A DNA stretch of 64,000 nt from Nothophaeocryptopus gaeumannii (GCA_031771865.1 JASISA010000027.1:434001-498000); one strand, 5' to 3'; counted from the stretch's first letter, positions 21,382-32,870 are shown. Notes: generated from the sequence alone by a model not told the origin. Made by a program: numbers and translations.

Positions 21382-23518
21382 TTACCAACCCGAAGCAGCA
21401 GCGCCACCGTCTGACTTGAAGCTGGCGTCAGCATCGGCCGTCGGTGCAGCGCCCCAGCCAGCAGCAGTAGCGGGTGCAGCATCGCCGGTGTCAGGACCGC
21501 CCCAACCAGCGGCAGCAGGTGCGGCGTCGCCAGAGTCAGCAGCGTCGCCGGCATTACCACCCCAAGCGTCACCACCGTCGGCGCCACCCTCCTCCTCCTC
21601 ATCATCGGTGTCGTCGCCAAAGTCGATAGCGTTGCCCTCCTCTGGGGCAAGGTGGCTGAGGAAACCAGGGATCTCCTGCTCGCACTCCTTGAGGATGTTC
21701 ACGAGATCTTGTGCGATGTCCTCGTTGCGATCGTTGTAGAAGGAGGTCGCCAAACCGCGGTTGCCGATACGAGCTGTGCGGCCGATGCGGTGCACATACT
21801 CTTGAATGCCACCGTACATGGTGGATGGCAGATCGTAGTTAATAACGTGCATGACGTCCTTGATGTCCCAGCCACGAGCGGAAACGCCAGTGGCGATGAG
21901 GATGGGAGCACGACCGGTGCGGAAGGCGCGACCGTGATGGCATTAGCAGGTAGTTGGAGGTGATCAGGGATTGTTGACAACTTACATGGCATCCTCACGC
22001 TCACGCTGGTTGCGATCACTGTGGATGGAGGTGGTCGGGAGACCCTTGTTGAACAAGAAATCGTCCAGCAAGTCGACGGTGGGCTTGGCGTTGCAGAAAA
22101 TCAGGGTGCGAGCCGGCTCCGACGAGAAGAGTAGGTCGAGAGCGGCCTGGCGCTTCTGGTTCTGGTCGACCTCGATGACTTCTTGCTTGATGTTCTTGTG
22201 TGACTGACCCGCGCGGCCAACGCGAACGCGAACATGATCATCTGCCATGTACTTGCGTGACATCTCGCGTGCACCCTTTGGAAAGGTGGCAGAGAACATC
22301 AAGTAGACGTGATCGGCGTCTTCGTTCGTGTCTGTGGCGAAGTCAGCAACGATCGGGGTGTGTGGGGGCTGAAGGGTCGTTACTTACCACCACCGGACAG
22401 GATCTTGTTGAGCTCGGACTCCCAATCATCAGCAAGCATCTCGTCGGCTTCATCAATGACCGTGAACCTGGGAAATTGTTAACTCGAGTGAGGGAAGGGC
22501 AGTGGCAGCGTGATACATACTTGACGCGAGACATGGTGATCACATCAGGCCTATCCATGATATCGCAAAGACGGCCAGGAGTGCCAATGAGGACATCGCA
22601 GCCCTTGCCAAGCTCCTCGATGCACAAGCCCATGGGCATGCCACCATACGCAACGCAAGGACGAAGCATGGAGCGATAGCACACACGGCGCGCCTCGTCG
22701 AAGATCTGGATGGCGAGCTCGCGGGTGGGCACGACGATAACGACCAACGGCTCGGCCTTGACGCGGTGAAGCTTCGCGTCGTAGCTACGGTTGGTGACAT
22801 CTGGGCGTGGTGCCTGCAGCTTCTTCGCCTTGCCCATCAACTTCGAGATGATGGGCGTCAGGTAGGCTGCGGTCTTGCCGCTGCCTGTTATGCGTCAGCG
22901 GATGTTCAAGTGATGGCGGTCAGTGAGGTGCTTACCAGTCTGTGCAACGCCAACCACGTCGTAGCCCTGGAGCACAGCGGGGATGGTGTACGACTGAATG
23001 GGTGTCGGCGTCTTGTATTGACACAGCTCCACGTTGCGACGCACAACTGGGTGAAGGCCAGCGTCATCGAACTGCAAGATGTATCAGCGAGGTTACGAGG
23101 AGTATGGTAAGAGAGCACTCACGTTCATGATGGGCTTGACTTTGTCAGGCCCGTCGACTGCGATGTCGAGCTCAAGGTTCTGGCGGTGCTCGCCTTCGCG
23201 GAGGATGAAGTCTGATCCGAAGAGCCGCTTCTCGAGCTCTGGGACCTCTGGTCCGACGTCTCCGTACTCATCACTCCACTCGTAGACGCCGGCCTTGCCA
23301 AGCCACTCGCCATCGTTGCCGACGCGTTGAAGGGCGTCGTAATCGAAGGCAACGGTCTCGGTCCAGCCAGCATCGCGGGCGCGCTGTATGTCCGCTGCCT
23401 TGGCATCGGCGGCTGCGGCGGTGTCTGCTGCTGGTCTGTCGTTGGAGGTGGCTGCTGCTGGTCCGTCATGGGCGGATCTGTCTGCAGGTACTCCCGGTCG
23501 GGCCATTTCACCGGACAT
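21382..23518 (-). CDS. DEAD-box ATP-dependent RNA helicase (Ded1/Vasa-like)
   Basis: RNA helicase. Six exons: 23518-23123, 23071-22936, 22884-22521, 22467-22388, 22331-21986 and 21931-21382, giving 623 aa. Seen: motif I AQTGSGKT, Ia PTRELA, Ib TPGRL, II DEAD, III SAT, IV TLIFCNAK, V ATGVSARGWD and VI HRIGRTAR; an Asp/Glu-rich stretch and an Ala/Gly-rich tail ending SGW follow. Four introns (51, 51, 53 and 56 nt) are GT-AG. The fifth (21985-21932, 54 nt, GTAAGT donor, CTAAT branch site) is needed to keep frame between motifs IV and V, but it ends in GG, not AG, and no AG exists in a usable place. The start at 23518 sits in a good ACC-ATG context. An in-frame TGA lies upstream, and an acceptor-like TTTTTAG near 23660 suggests a 5' UTR intron. 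Confidence 0.9.
21932..21985 (-). other. Helicase intron without an AG acceptor
   Basis: On the minus strand the intron begins GTAAGT at 21985 and holds a TGCTAAT branch-like site. The only join that keeps the reading frame into RAFRTGRAP is after ...CACGG (21932). There is no AG between the donor region and the exon, so the 3' site is non-canonical, mutated, or affected by a sequence error. Confidence 0.6.
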
Positions 23519-26500
23519 GGTGAGCCCCTGGGGTTGCTCAGTCGTCGCACCTCGTATGGGTTGGTCCAGTCAATATCTGGGTCGAGAGAGGGATCGTAGG
23601 GTCCGACTCCGTTGCTGGTGATGGTGAGTGTGTGTGGTGGGATTTCACTTGGAGGGAGCGGCACTAAAAACCTGTTAGCGCGTCGACGCTCGAGCCAAGC
23701 GCACAGACGTGATAGAATGTTCGCACATGTGAACGAAGGAAGGAGCAAACAACAAGTGACAGTGACAAAGTGACGGACCCCGCGCGTTGTTCTCGTCCGA
23801 TCAGGCGTGTCCAGATGGTCTCGGAGGGTGTCTGGAGTGTTTGTCCGGGTGCTGTGTGGTGGTGAGAAGCAAGCAAGCAAGCAAGCTTGAAACAGAGGTA
23901 AGTCGTGGCTGCAGCAGGTATGGAAGCTGCGGCAGGTGCGAACAGCAACACGCGTTCTCACCGGAGAGAAGTATCTAGAAACTCCTGTCCGGATTGAAGC
24001 GTAGATGAGTGAGAGCGAGAGTGAGCCTAGAGGCTGTGTTCACACTCGAAGTGAAGCTCCGGGATACCGCCAAGACCAGTCGAAAGCGATGCAGGTCATG
24101 CAGGTAGGCGACGTGCAGCAAGCTTGAAGTTTTCGCAGCTGTGCCCGGAGCTGAGTCAAGTCGCCTTCTTGTGGAAACGCTGCATACCAACAAACAATGA
24201 GTTTGAGGCGGAAGTATGCGAGCTGGCACGAAGCAGGCATTCTCCATCGTCGTCGCAAGGCCTGGCTGTCGTTCTCCAAGCCTCTGCGAAGACAATCCTC
24301 GAAGAGCAGAGAGCCCCGAGGAGATGCTCTCGCTTCAAGTCGATACCCCAAACGATACTGAGCTATTGCTGTAGACTTGCTCGAGGTACATGAACAGAGC
24401 ACGGCATTCTCCATATAAGCATCAGTGGCAATGCCAGTCATGCTCGTGAGTGAGCAGTATCTGTTCTTCATTTGTCTTTTCGTATGTTCATGGAAAGCGG
24501 AGCAGGAAAGAGAGCGAGCAGCCATCCGCAGAGGCAACAGTAGGCTTTGTCGTAGTCCAGGACAAGTGATCAGGCAAGAGTAAGAGGTCTTATCCTGCCA
24601 TTGGTATGCCAAGGGGCAGCGGATGTTGAGGGGCGTTTGATGAGTGCCGTGCCTCAATGAAATGTGGCGAGCGGTCGTAGGTGGGGGCCATGGAGATGAG
24701 TCGGAGGCACTCATGGCCGGTGCACCAAGTTCAGAAATGTGCACGGCTGCCGTCATCAGACTTATGGAGTCGTTTATTTTTGCGGGTATTGCTGCCCGTG
24801 GGTCTTGGCGAAGTTCTTGAAAGGGGCGCCCGTCCGGTCGTCCAGCGCAGCTGAGGAGGCATGTCCAGCGCCATACGATGCGGCGTGGCTGTATCGACGG
24901 CCGATATTAGTGTACATGGACCTGGGCAAAGTCTCTTTTGTGGCTGCCTTGGCCAGGGTCATCATGAAAGCTGAACGAAATTGGGAAAAGCGATGCTCTG
25001 GTGCCGCACTTGCTCCTAAGTTGCATGTCAGTTGTTGAGATCAATGGAATGAGAGGGATACTTATCTTGTATCTCTAGTGCTCGCATGGAGTTCCTCATG
25101 CACGTGGAGCCACAAACGTTTCCGTCAAGGCTGGTTTGCAGAAGGCCATTGATCGCTGCGAAGACGTCGCGTGACTGCTCTCATTCCTGAGATATAATTC
25201 AGCCATTTGAAGAAGCATCGGAAAGATAGCTAGGCTTACTCGTTGCCCCAGCGGGACTTGTGAGCGTCGGAGATGTGGTTACCCGCAGGTGGCGTGATAT
25301 GTTTCTTCAGCCGTCGTCCAAAGGCAGCCAAGCAACGTTGCGACCAGGCGCCGGTGATACGTTTGGCTGTGGATGAAAGGGTGATGCTGGCGCTTGGATG
25401 GTGCTCAGAAGGTGCTGAAGAGGCTCGGCTGAAGTGCCTTTGCGTGATGGTGGTTGTTGCGGCCTCTGCATTCGTTGACGGCGCACCCAGTCACGGAGTG
25501 CAGCGACGGTGCATTGCCACTGCGCTTGCTCCTGAGATGCATATTAGCTCTATCCACGAGCGCGGAGACGATGAGGATACTTACCTGATGGTCACAGAGC
25601 TGCCGCTGTTATGCTGCCATGTCCCAGTCCAGGTCCAGAAGTTCCAGTCCGTCCAGTCCGTCCACGAGAGCCAGCGGCGGCGGCGGAGGCGCCTCCATCG
25701 ATATCGGTCTCGAAAAACGCAGCGGAGTCCACCACGATGTCACTGTCACTTGTGCTTGCTGTGGGAAGGGATTAGTTCATTGAAAATGGGTATACTCACT
25801 CTCTCCGCCAACGTGGTTTCGTGCGGTGGTTGGTTGTTGCAAAGTGGTCACGCTGCGAGCTTTTGATCCTCGCTCGCTAGCGTGCTTAGCGCGTCATGGC
25901 AACAACAGCCTACAGCACTCACCAGTGCCTACAGCCTACTAAGATTCCCCAACGAGGGGTACAAAGCCTACGGGAGGGAGCGGAGGTTGCTCGGAGCCTC
26001 ATCAGGTCGACGAGACGCTTTTGGAGAACGACAAACGTCCATAGCAGAGAGGGCAAGGGAAAACATTGTGTCCCTTGAGCAATGAAGGAGCCAGAGGCGC
26101 TCCGCAAGGCTTGATGGACCCATGGGCAGAGAGGAGTCATAGCCAGCCAGGACGCTCTGATTCTCATGAGCACCTCCGGGGCATTGCCCGTGCGGCGTAT
26201 GCTCGCATTGCGCAGAGTGCGTATACATAGACGACGATGGAGGACTCTAGATCGTGGCCAATGGAGGACCGGGCAGGAAACATTCGAGCCAGCAAAGGAC
26301 TCCAGTAGCTAGAAGCATGTCCAATCGATCGTGCAGATAGCCATTACCCAGTTTCGCCGCTGGCTGTCCTTTGAGTCCCAGTCCCATTCCCAGTGTTTCT
26401 TGTGCCTGGCCTCCTGTGAGCGAGCGTTGCGGGATTGGCTTCAGCGGACGATGGTCCTTGGAATTCGACTTCGATTGCCGCCAGCGACACCAGCACCAGC

Positions 26501-26576
26501 ATCCAGAGCAGTTCACCGTTCCACTTTCACGACAGACCAATTCCAACAAAACCGACTGCTAAAGCCACAAGACATC
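23519..26576. other. Gene-poor region with two similar short segments
   Basis: Next to the helicase this is promoter and leader. Further on, 24990-25080 and 25515-25595 resemble each other: both carry GCTTGCTCCTRAG-like and GGATACTTAYCTTG-like stretches which, read on the minus strand, look like a GTAAGTATCC donor and a CAG/TAG acceptor of a 50-60 nt intron. In the 24990 copy the donor is ATAAGT. A 63-codon minus frame at 24774-24965 follows the first. No protein family was recognised. A (GCAA)4 run is at about 23872. Confidence 0.3.
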
Positions 26577-26795
26577 ATGGCCTGGATCTGCTGCATCTGC
26601 TCCCGCGACAACACCTCTGCCTCCTGGATCTGCACCTGCGGGCATTCGACGCTGCGTTGCCTCGATTGCTTCAGTTACAACAACGCAAACCGCACCACCA
26701 CGAGCGCAGACCGACAGCGACAGCGACAGCACAATGGTGAGAAGCAGCAGGAGCACCACCACCACCACCACCACAGATCCTGCAAGAAGCCGTAG
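26577..26795 (+). CDS. Small Cys- and His-rich putative zinc-binding protein
   Basis: 72 codons from an ATG in CATC-ATGG context. Residues 1-32 read MAWICCICSRDNTSASWICT onward, with the pattern W-x-C-C-x-C, W-x-C-x-C-G-H and C-x2-C, resembling a RanBP2-type or rubredoxin-like zinc knuckle. The C-terminal half is low complexity (Gln/Arg, then seven histidines). No neighbour suggests a role. The frame is also open upstream. It could be a chance frame, but the paired Cys spacing and two flanking Trp are unusual. Unknown function. Confidence 0.4.
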   Translation: MAWICCICSRDNTSASWICTCGHSTLRCLDCFSYNNANRTTTSADRQRQRQHNGEKQQEHHHHHHHRSCKKP

Positions 26796-29581
26796 ACACC
26801 AGGCGACGCAATAGCCAGACCGAAGGCACAGCGCGCTGAGCTACCTAAAGACGTGGCGACGAGAGCGACGATCACACAGCGTAGGTGACTCCCTTCACGT
26901 CTCAGCATCTCCAGCAGATGAATGCCAGCCGTGGCATGCGGTCTCAATGCCAGCGGTTTCAATGCTAACGTGATGTCCAGACAAACTCCGACTAGCACTT
27001 TCCCGAAAGGGGTGCTCACGCCTGGCAAAGCCCTCCACCAAGAGAAAGAGCTGGAAAGCCGGCAAGAGTTGGACAATCACAGATAGCGCAATAAGAATAG
27101 AGATCGTCTTTGTGTGCCAAATATACCTCAAGACCAGATATACCCGTGGACCAGACACCCGCGAGAGAGATACCTGGAGGGAAAGGAGACGTCTGATGGT
27201 CTGGTCCGGGAACGGACCTCACTCCGGGCCAATTCAAGTCAAGTCAGCATGAGTGTGTGTCGTCAACGCTAATCTCAACAGGCTCCCAGTCGGTATTAAT
27301 GGGCAATCCTCACCGTAGCATGGACATGCGATCAAAGAGTCCGCCTCTGCTCGAACGAGCATTGAGAGCGCGGCAAAGCGTGCCACTGTTCCACTCAGAA
27401 CCAGTGCAGGGCAGACATCTGGGTGGAACATGTCCCCAGCTAATCGCTCAAGCAGAACAATATATCCGCCGGCATTCGCACACTAGACGTGCCCGTTTAT
27501 GGCAATGGCTTCGAGAGAAAGTGTGTACGGAGCTGCTGATGCGCTTCCTTTCCATGTGCAGCAGCTACTCCAGTGGATCACTCATGAGAGGCACTGTTTC
27601 CGCAGGCATTCGCAGACTGGACTTGCCTTGTTACGGCAGTGGCTTTGAGAGAAGCCGTGTACGCAATTGTGTCTTCACGGCTCCTGGGCCAGGTCTTTCG
27701 AGGTGGAGCAGCTGACCCATTGCAGCACTCATGGGAAACATCACTTCCGCCGACATTCGAAGACTAGACATGCCTCTGAATCGCAGTGCGTCTGAGAGAA
27801 ATCATATACGGAGCTCTCTCCTCACAGGGTTGCTTTTGACGCAATTGTCTCCCAAGATTCAGCCGGAGGTGGGCATGCTGTGCAGCAATCCCAGTCGCTC
27901 GAGAAAGGCAACTCCTGGTCGATGGCATCCAGCGAAGAGGCAAGCGTATGGTATTACACAGACATGGCTGAGTTTTCAAGGTCATCTGGAGATGCCTGGA
28001 AACAGCAAGGCAAGATCTCGAGGCTGGATATTCAGAGGCTCACGTCCTCACTGACGATGTAGTGGTCCCGGCAAAGCTGACAGTGCTTCAGGGCATTTGT
28101 CAACGCTTCTGCTCGGTGTGGGCTCCGCGCCGTATCGTGGCCAGCATCATGCGCTCAAAAGATTGAAGTCACAGATTTGTCTGTAAGATATTGACGAATC
28201 GCTCGTGGTATGCGGCCTCCGGATATCCCGCTCCACGATTGTTGCCCATTCGGAATCAACAGACCAGTCCTGTCAGATCGGACGAGATTGGCCATATTCA
28301 ACCTATACATCGAGAGTCGGCTTTGTTCACCAGGGCATCAAGCGTCCTGTCGAGACACAGAGCAATTCAGGATTCCGACCAGCGGATGTTCTCCTGAGCC
28401 TCTAAGCGGCCAGCCAGCACGCCAGCAAGGCGCAAAGTAAGCAGGTCGCATACTACATGTCTGTTCCTTGAAGCCATCGCAGACAGAGCGTTTCGTGTAG
28501 TTGCAAGGCTCGGGGGCGCCGTCCTGCGAGTTTCCCGTCTCTTTCTCGTCTATTGACTTCTCACGGCAGCACATGCGCGTGGCATCTTTGACACTGGTGG
28601 CTTTTCTCTTGCTGACTTCTTTCAACCCATATTTGCAGTCAATCTCCAGATCGTGGTGATGCTCATCAAGAACAACGGCTCGCTCGAGCCTCGCGATCAG
28701 GCTAGCACTATGCTCCTCGGCGTTGATGACAGCGCTGGCGGAGCTACATGAGATTCTATGGTCGCTTGCACGCCAATCGCCATGAAATATGAAGTGCTTA
28801 GGCATGCTCTGTGCGGTCTGGCAGGATGCTCACGTGGTCGCAATGGTCATCGTGAGCTCTACGTCTCGCGCGGCGATGCCATGTATCGGGAGTCGTGGGC
28901 GGAGTGATCGTTGACGGCCGGAGCCGTATTGACTGGAGCTCTCATGGGGACACCGATCATCTGTTATGGAGTCCATAATATCGGGAAATGATCCTGAGTG
29001 CCATCAAAGGCGATTCAAAGATATTCGAGGCGAAGAGGTCGATACAGTGGAGCGGAGGTCTTGGAGCGGACGCGCCAAGAGTCTTCCAGGATGCGATTCA
29101 AGCTTCTCCTATTGGGGGCCATTTCGGTCTCGAGAGCTCTCAAGATCTGCTATGCACTCTGTTGGAGCCAGTAGTGAACCAAATGCCACTTGCAATGTTC
29201 TCGCCATACGGGTTGCTTGTCTGTGGGAGGCTCTCAAAAGTCAGCACGAGACAAGACTTCAAAGAGCGACCTCGAGCCTGCGCATTCTCTGTCGCTGAGA
29301 GCTCAGATACAGTCCTTTCTGTTCTGACACGAAGAAGCGGCAGAGATAACACACACAGCAGCAACGATGCCCCATCAAGGCAGTAGCGGTGGCGGCGCTA
29401 CGGCAACAGCAAGCAACAACTTCACAGGACAAACCACGCTTCGGAAAACCATTATGTCCAATATTACGGTATCTCCTCTGTCAAGCATCTATTTGCGAAT
29501 ACGCTGTCTTGCTCTATTGGGTACCACACTGTCCTGTTGGCCCACCACGCTCCTCCTGGCTGCATTGACATCCACCGACAT
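26796..29581. other. Gene-poor region
   Basis: No intact gene supported. It contains the decayed tandem repeat at 27440-27900. Short open frames on both strands lack motifs. Confidence 0.4.
27440..27900 (+). repeat. Decayed tandem repeat, units of about 134-147 bp
   Basis: The core RCATTCGMAGACTRG recurs at 27472, 27606 and 27753, each followed by a GAGAGAAR...GTACG-like block about 45-50 bp later and preceded by a CAGCAG/GAGCAGCT...ACTCATG block. Translated, the units give variants of FRRHSQTGLAL...WL, broken by stop codons in at least two units. This looks like a repeat-bearing coding sequence that has decayed, or a diverged minisatellite. Confidence 0.55.
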
Positions 29582-30577
29582 CTACAAATCCTTCTGCTTC
29601 CTCCTGAAGAACCTGCTTGTGTCTCCCATGGGAAAGCTGAAGCGCATCGCTTCCTGACACATCAAGTTCGCTACGGTATAGTACCCTAACATTCCACTTG
29701 CGAACGCAAATGCTCCTGCGGCTGTATTTACAGCCTTGGCAGTTTCGGCTTTGCCATCCGCGACTAGGAAGTATGCCGCCGAGACAAGGGTAAACGCCAT
29801 CTGGACCGTGAAGAAGATGCCGATATATACAAGGTTCAGTGGCAGCGATCCTAGCAGAAAGAAGAGATTCCAGACAGCCCACACTGTTCACAAGTCAGTA
29901 TCACGGTACAGCATTCCACCGAATTGAGAATTGCCGGCTGAGACTCACTGAGCACGAAGAACCCTACGGCATTGTTATACTCTGGACTATCCACGCCGCC
30001 ATAAGATTCTGCGACGCCAAAAGACGGAGTTATGATGAAACCGAATCCTGCGTAAAAGAGGCCGAAAGCTGCGAGGACGGTGTACGCGTATGTGTTGCCA
30101 AGCACAAGCTCCCAGTTGGCCGAAACGAACTGGACCCATCGATCAGATTACTTCTCAGCCCTTTGAAGATTATGTACTCACCATGCCAATTCCAGCGACG
30201 CCAAAGAAGTCGCCAATGAATGCATTTGTAACACCGATACCTCGGAAGCCCATCAACGCAAACGACAGCGTCGTCAGTGTCGTTGAGAATGCTCCAATGG
30301 CCAATGCTGTGGGACTCCCGATCTGCGACTTGATCGTGATGGGCACCGGGATGTAGTAGGGCTGCGTAAAACCTTTGCCGCCACCATCTACAGAGAAGCT
30401 GGATGCCGCAGCTTCAGTGGTTGCGATCTTGCCAGCCGCCTTTCACAAGAGGTAAGAATATTTCCTTTCAGTGTGTTTTACATTTTTGGAGATCCTTACG
30501 AGCTTCTCGTAGAAATCAGCGTTGGTCTCAACATTCTTGAGATCCTCAAGCTGCTCAATGCGGTTTGTGTGGGCCAT
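29582..30577 (-). CDS. GPR1/FUN34/YaaH family acetate/ammonium-type transporter
   Basis: Plasma-membrane carboxylate (acetate) channel family, often induced on poor carbon sources. Four exons: 30577-30500, 30439-30182, 30129-29949 and 29883-29582 (introns 60, 52 and 65 nt; the first acceptor is AAAG, weaker than the others), giving 272 aa. Six hydrophobic helices are visible from about residue 70, including GVTNAFIGDFFGVAGIG, NTYAYTVLAAFGLFYAGFGF, NLFFLLGSLPLNLVYIGIFF and AAGAFAFASGMLGYYTVANL. The family box NPAPLGL is replaced by SPTALAI (GSPTALAIGAF), so the selectivity region is divergent. The C-terminus (FFRRKQKDL) is basic. The transposon island at 31208 lies about 630 bp upstream of its start. 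Confidence 0.9.
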
Positions 30578-31207
30578 ATTCAGACGTCTATTCCGACTAA
30601 CAAAAGTTCCAATGAGATCCAATATTCACAAATCAAGCGGACAAAAAGGACGCGGCAGTCAGCATGTACATAGATGCATTCCCTCATCGTTCGCGACGAC
30701 CCGAGGATCTCTGCGAACACACTTGGCGTCGTTCAACGAGATCACCGCACCATCGACGAAGCGTCTGTTTCTACTCGCTCGTTCGAAGACTCCAAGAGAG
30801 CGGTGGTGAACTCTGTTCGATGCCCATCTGACAGCTGGAGCACGCAATCTGGGGAAAGCTGGGTCGATATGGGGAAATAGATCGTCGGGTTGAACGGTGC
30901 GGTGGAGACAAGGCATTCCAAGAGGTCGGAAACGAACGTGTTTGATGTTTGAGGGGTTTTGTAGTGAGGTGACCGGCTGTAATCGGATTGAGTTTGTATT
31001 GAGATGTACTCTTGGGGAGGAGATGGAGATTGGCGCGTGAGGAGGTGAAGGTTGGTCCAAGCACCAGGATGGATCTTGGAACGGCAGATAGCAGAGGAAG
31101 TGAGCGTCTTCGCACCTTTCGACAGCCCGACCGAGCTCTTGAGAGGGACGTGAGGTCAAACAGAGGCCCTGTACGTCCTACCCTTGGCAGGCATGTCATG
31201 AGTCTAA
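30578..31207. promoter_or_regulatory. Upstream region of the transporter, up to the transposon island
   Basis: 630 bp that likely hold the transporter promoter. It ends at the TAA target duplication (31205-31207). Before the insertion it probably continued directly into the 375 bp upstream of the Gal80-like gene, making a divergent promoter of about 1 kb. Confidence 0.5.
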
Positions 31208-31427
31208 GGCCTCGTTCGGTTGCTCGATATTAGTGCTGATATTATAGTCGAGATTGTCGCTTATATCGTTAATCTCAGCCGTGCTAATATCGAGGTTAAT
31301 ATCGTCGTCGGTTCGGTGTATTAATCTATAGTCTATAATATTAGTAATCTTAGTATTCCCCTCCTAAATATATACTCTAATCGCTACCTTATCTATCTAC
31401 TATATTGCAAGGGCTCTAATAGCTAAA

Positions 31428-31733
31428 TGTCACGGGCGTGGCCCGGTGACACCTGAACACCTGGATGCACGTGGTTTGGATGCTTGAAGCATCCGGATGA
31501 ACTTCGGCCGAGCCTCGGGGCTCGACTAGCATCATGTGACAGAGCCACGTGACTCTGCCAAGACCCGGAGAAGAGTTTCTTCTCGACGCGCAAAGATCCG
31601 GTCTTCGACTCTTTGCGCTACGTCCTGTCAATAGGATTGACCTATATGGTTAATACAGTGTCTATCCAACCTGTCCGTAGCTCCCTGTACCGTTTGTGAT
31701 TAGCAACCTACTTCCCGACTCCGGCCCGTGACA
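31428..31733 (+). repeat. 5' LTR of the gypsy element
   Basis: 306 bp; begins TGTCACGGGC and ends GCCCGTGACA, a 10-bp perfect terminal inversion containing the standard TG...CA. Confidence 0.95.
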
Positions 31734-31735
31734 CT

Positions 31736-31744
31736 ACGTAGCGC
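31736..31744 (+). other. Candidate self-priming primer binding site
   Basis: ACGTAGCGC starts two bases after the 5' LTR and is the exact reverse complement of GCGCTACGT inside the LTR at 31615-31623. No TGG-type tRNA-primed site is present. This arrangement matches the Tf1/sushi group, in which the 5' end of the transcript folds back to prime reverse transcription (family knowledge). A nine-base match could be chance. Confidence 0.5.
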
Positions 31745-31766
31745 CTACCCTTAGGTGCTATTCACG

Positions 31767-32870
31767 ATGTCTACCCAACTCCCCTATCCTTACGGATAGT
31801 AGGGAGGAGTTCCTGCAGAGCGTAACTGCCCACCCTGAAGCCTGGGCTCTCTTCGCTCAATCTGCCGTTACCTGGATGTCTTCGGTCGCTGAGAAGCTAA
31901 GCGACCAAGAGGCTGAGAATGCTTCCTCCCAGACCCAGATTACCCGTCTTACTGCCGTTATCGATTTCCAACGCGAAGAAGCCGACCGTATTCGCGAGGC
32001 CGAGACGCTACCGGATTGCCTCGACCGAGAAGACTCCTTCGTCCGAACCTCCGAACCTATCGTCGAACCTTCTACGCTTACCCCTACGGTCACTGTTCCG
32101 ACTACGAGATCCGAGAGACTACCTGATCCTGACAAGTTCTCCGGAGAAAGAGATGATCTTCAGCGCTTCGATACTCAGATCCGCCAGAAGATGGAAGTAA
32201 ACCGCGACCGATACCCTACTGCTGTCTCTCGTCTTGCCTACGTCCAGAACCGCCTCGCCGGCCTTGCTTATAAACAAGTCGACCCGTACATGCGCTCCGA
32301 TACCTCTCGACCTACCGACTTTGAAGGAATCCTACGAATATTAGACAAGCCTTTGGCGACCCGAACCGCGCGCTTAATGCTCGAAATAAGCTCTTCGCTT
32401 ACCGTCAAACTAATAAGGATTTCGGAACCTTTATCGCTGAATTCCAACGCCTGGCTCTTGAGGAGAGACTCCCAAGGACAACCTCGCAACGCTACTCGAG
32501 CTATCTGTTAATAAGGAGCTCCACGATATGCTCAAATACCGCCCGCCGCCGGACCGTACCGACTTCAACTCTCTTCGAGCTCACCTACAGATACTCGAGA
32601 ACGACTCGAAGTTTTACTCGAAAGCTACTGGCCCTACCCCCGAAACCTGCTACTTACCCAACGACTCGAAGAAGGATACCTACGCTGCACTTACTAAAGA
32701 AAATCCGGAGGAGATCCTATGGAACTTGACTATACCCGTCGTACTCAGAAAACGGATAGCGAAACGGGCGCTTGCTTTCGCTGTCATAAACCCGGCCATC
32801 TTGTCCGCGACTGCCCGCTCCCAGATACCCGTCCAGCCGATATTCAGCAGCGCGATCAAGAGCGTCGGAA
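31767..32870 (+). pseudogene. gag region of the gypsy element (frame broken)
   Basis: ATG at 31767, then a frame break by about 31790, a long frame to about 32350, breaks near 32351 and 32470, and a further break near 32715. A capsid-like helical region is followed by a CCHC zinc knuckle, CFRCHKPGHLVRDC (32779-32820), typical of nucleocapsid. Gag packages the element RNA. Confidence 0.8.

Noticed and set aside
24774..24965. 63-codon minus-strand frame
   Set aside because: Reads plausibly but has no recognised family and its putative upstream donor is ATAAGT; kept only as a finding.
25273..25866. 197-codon plus-strand frame
   Set aside because: Arg-rich, no motif, and it runs through what looks like an intron on the opposite strand.
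29367..29657. 96-codon plus-strand frame next to the transporter
   Set aside because: Overlaps the transporter 3' end on the opposite strand; Ser/Thr/Leu-rich without domain.
30659..31159. Minus-strand 166-codon frame upstream of the transporter
   Set aside because: Ser/Arg/Pro-rich, lies in the expected promoter and lacks any motif.
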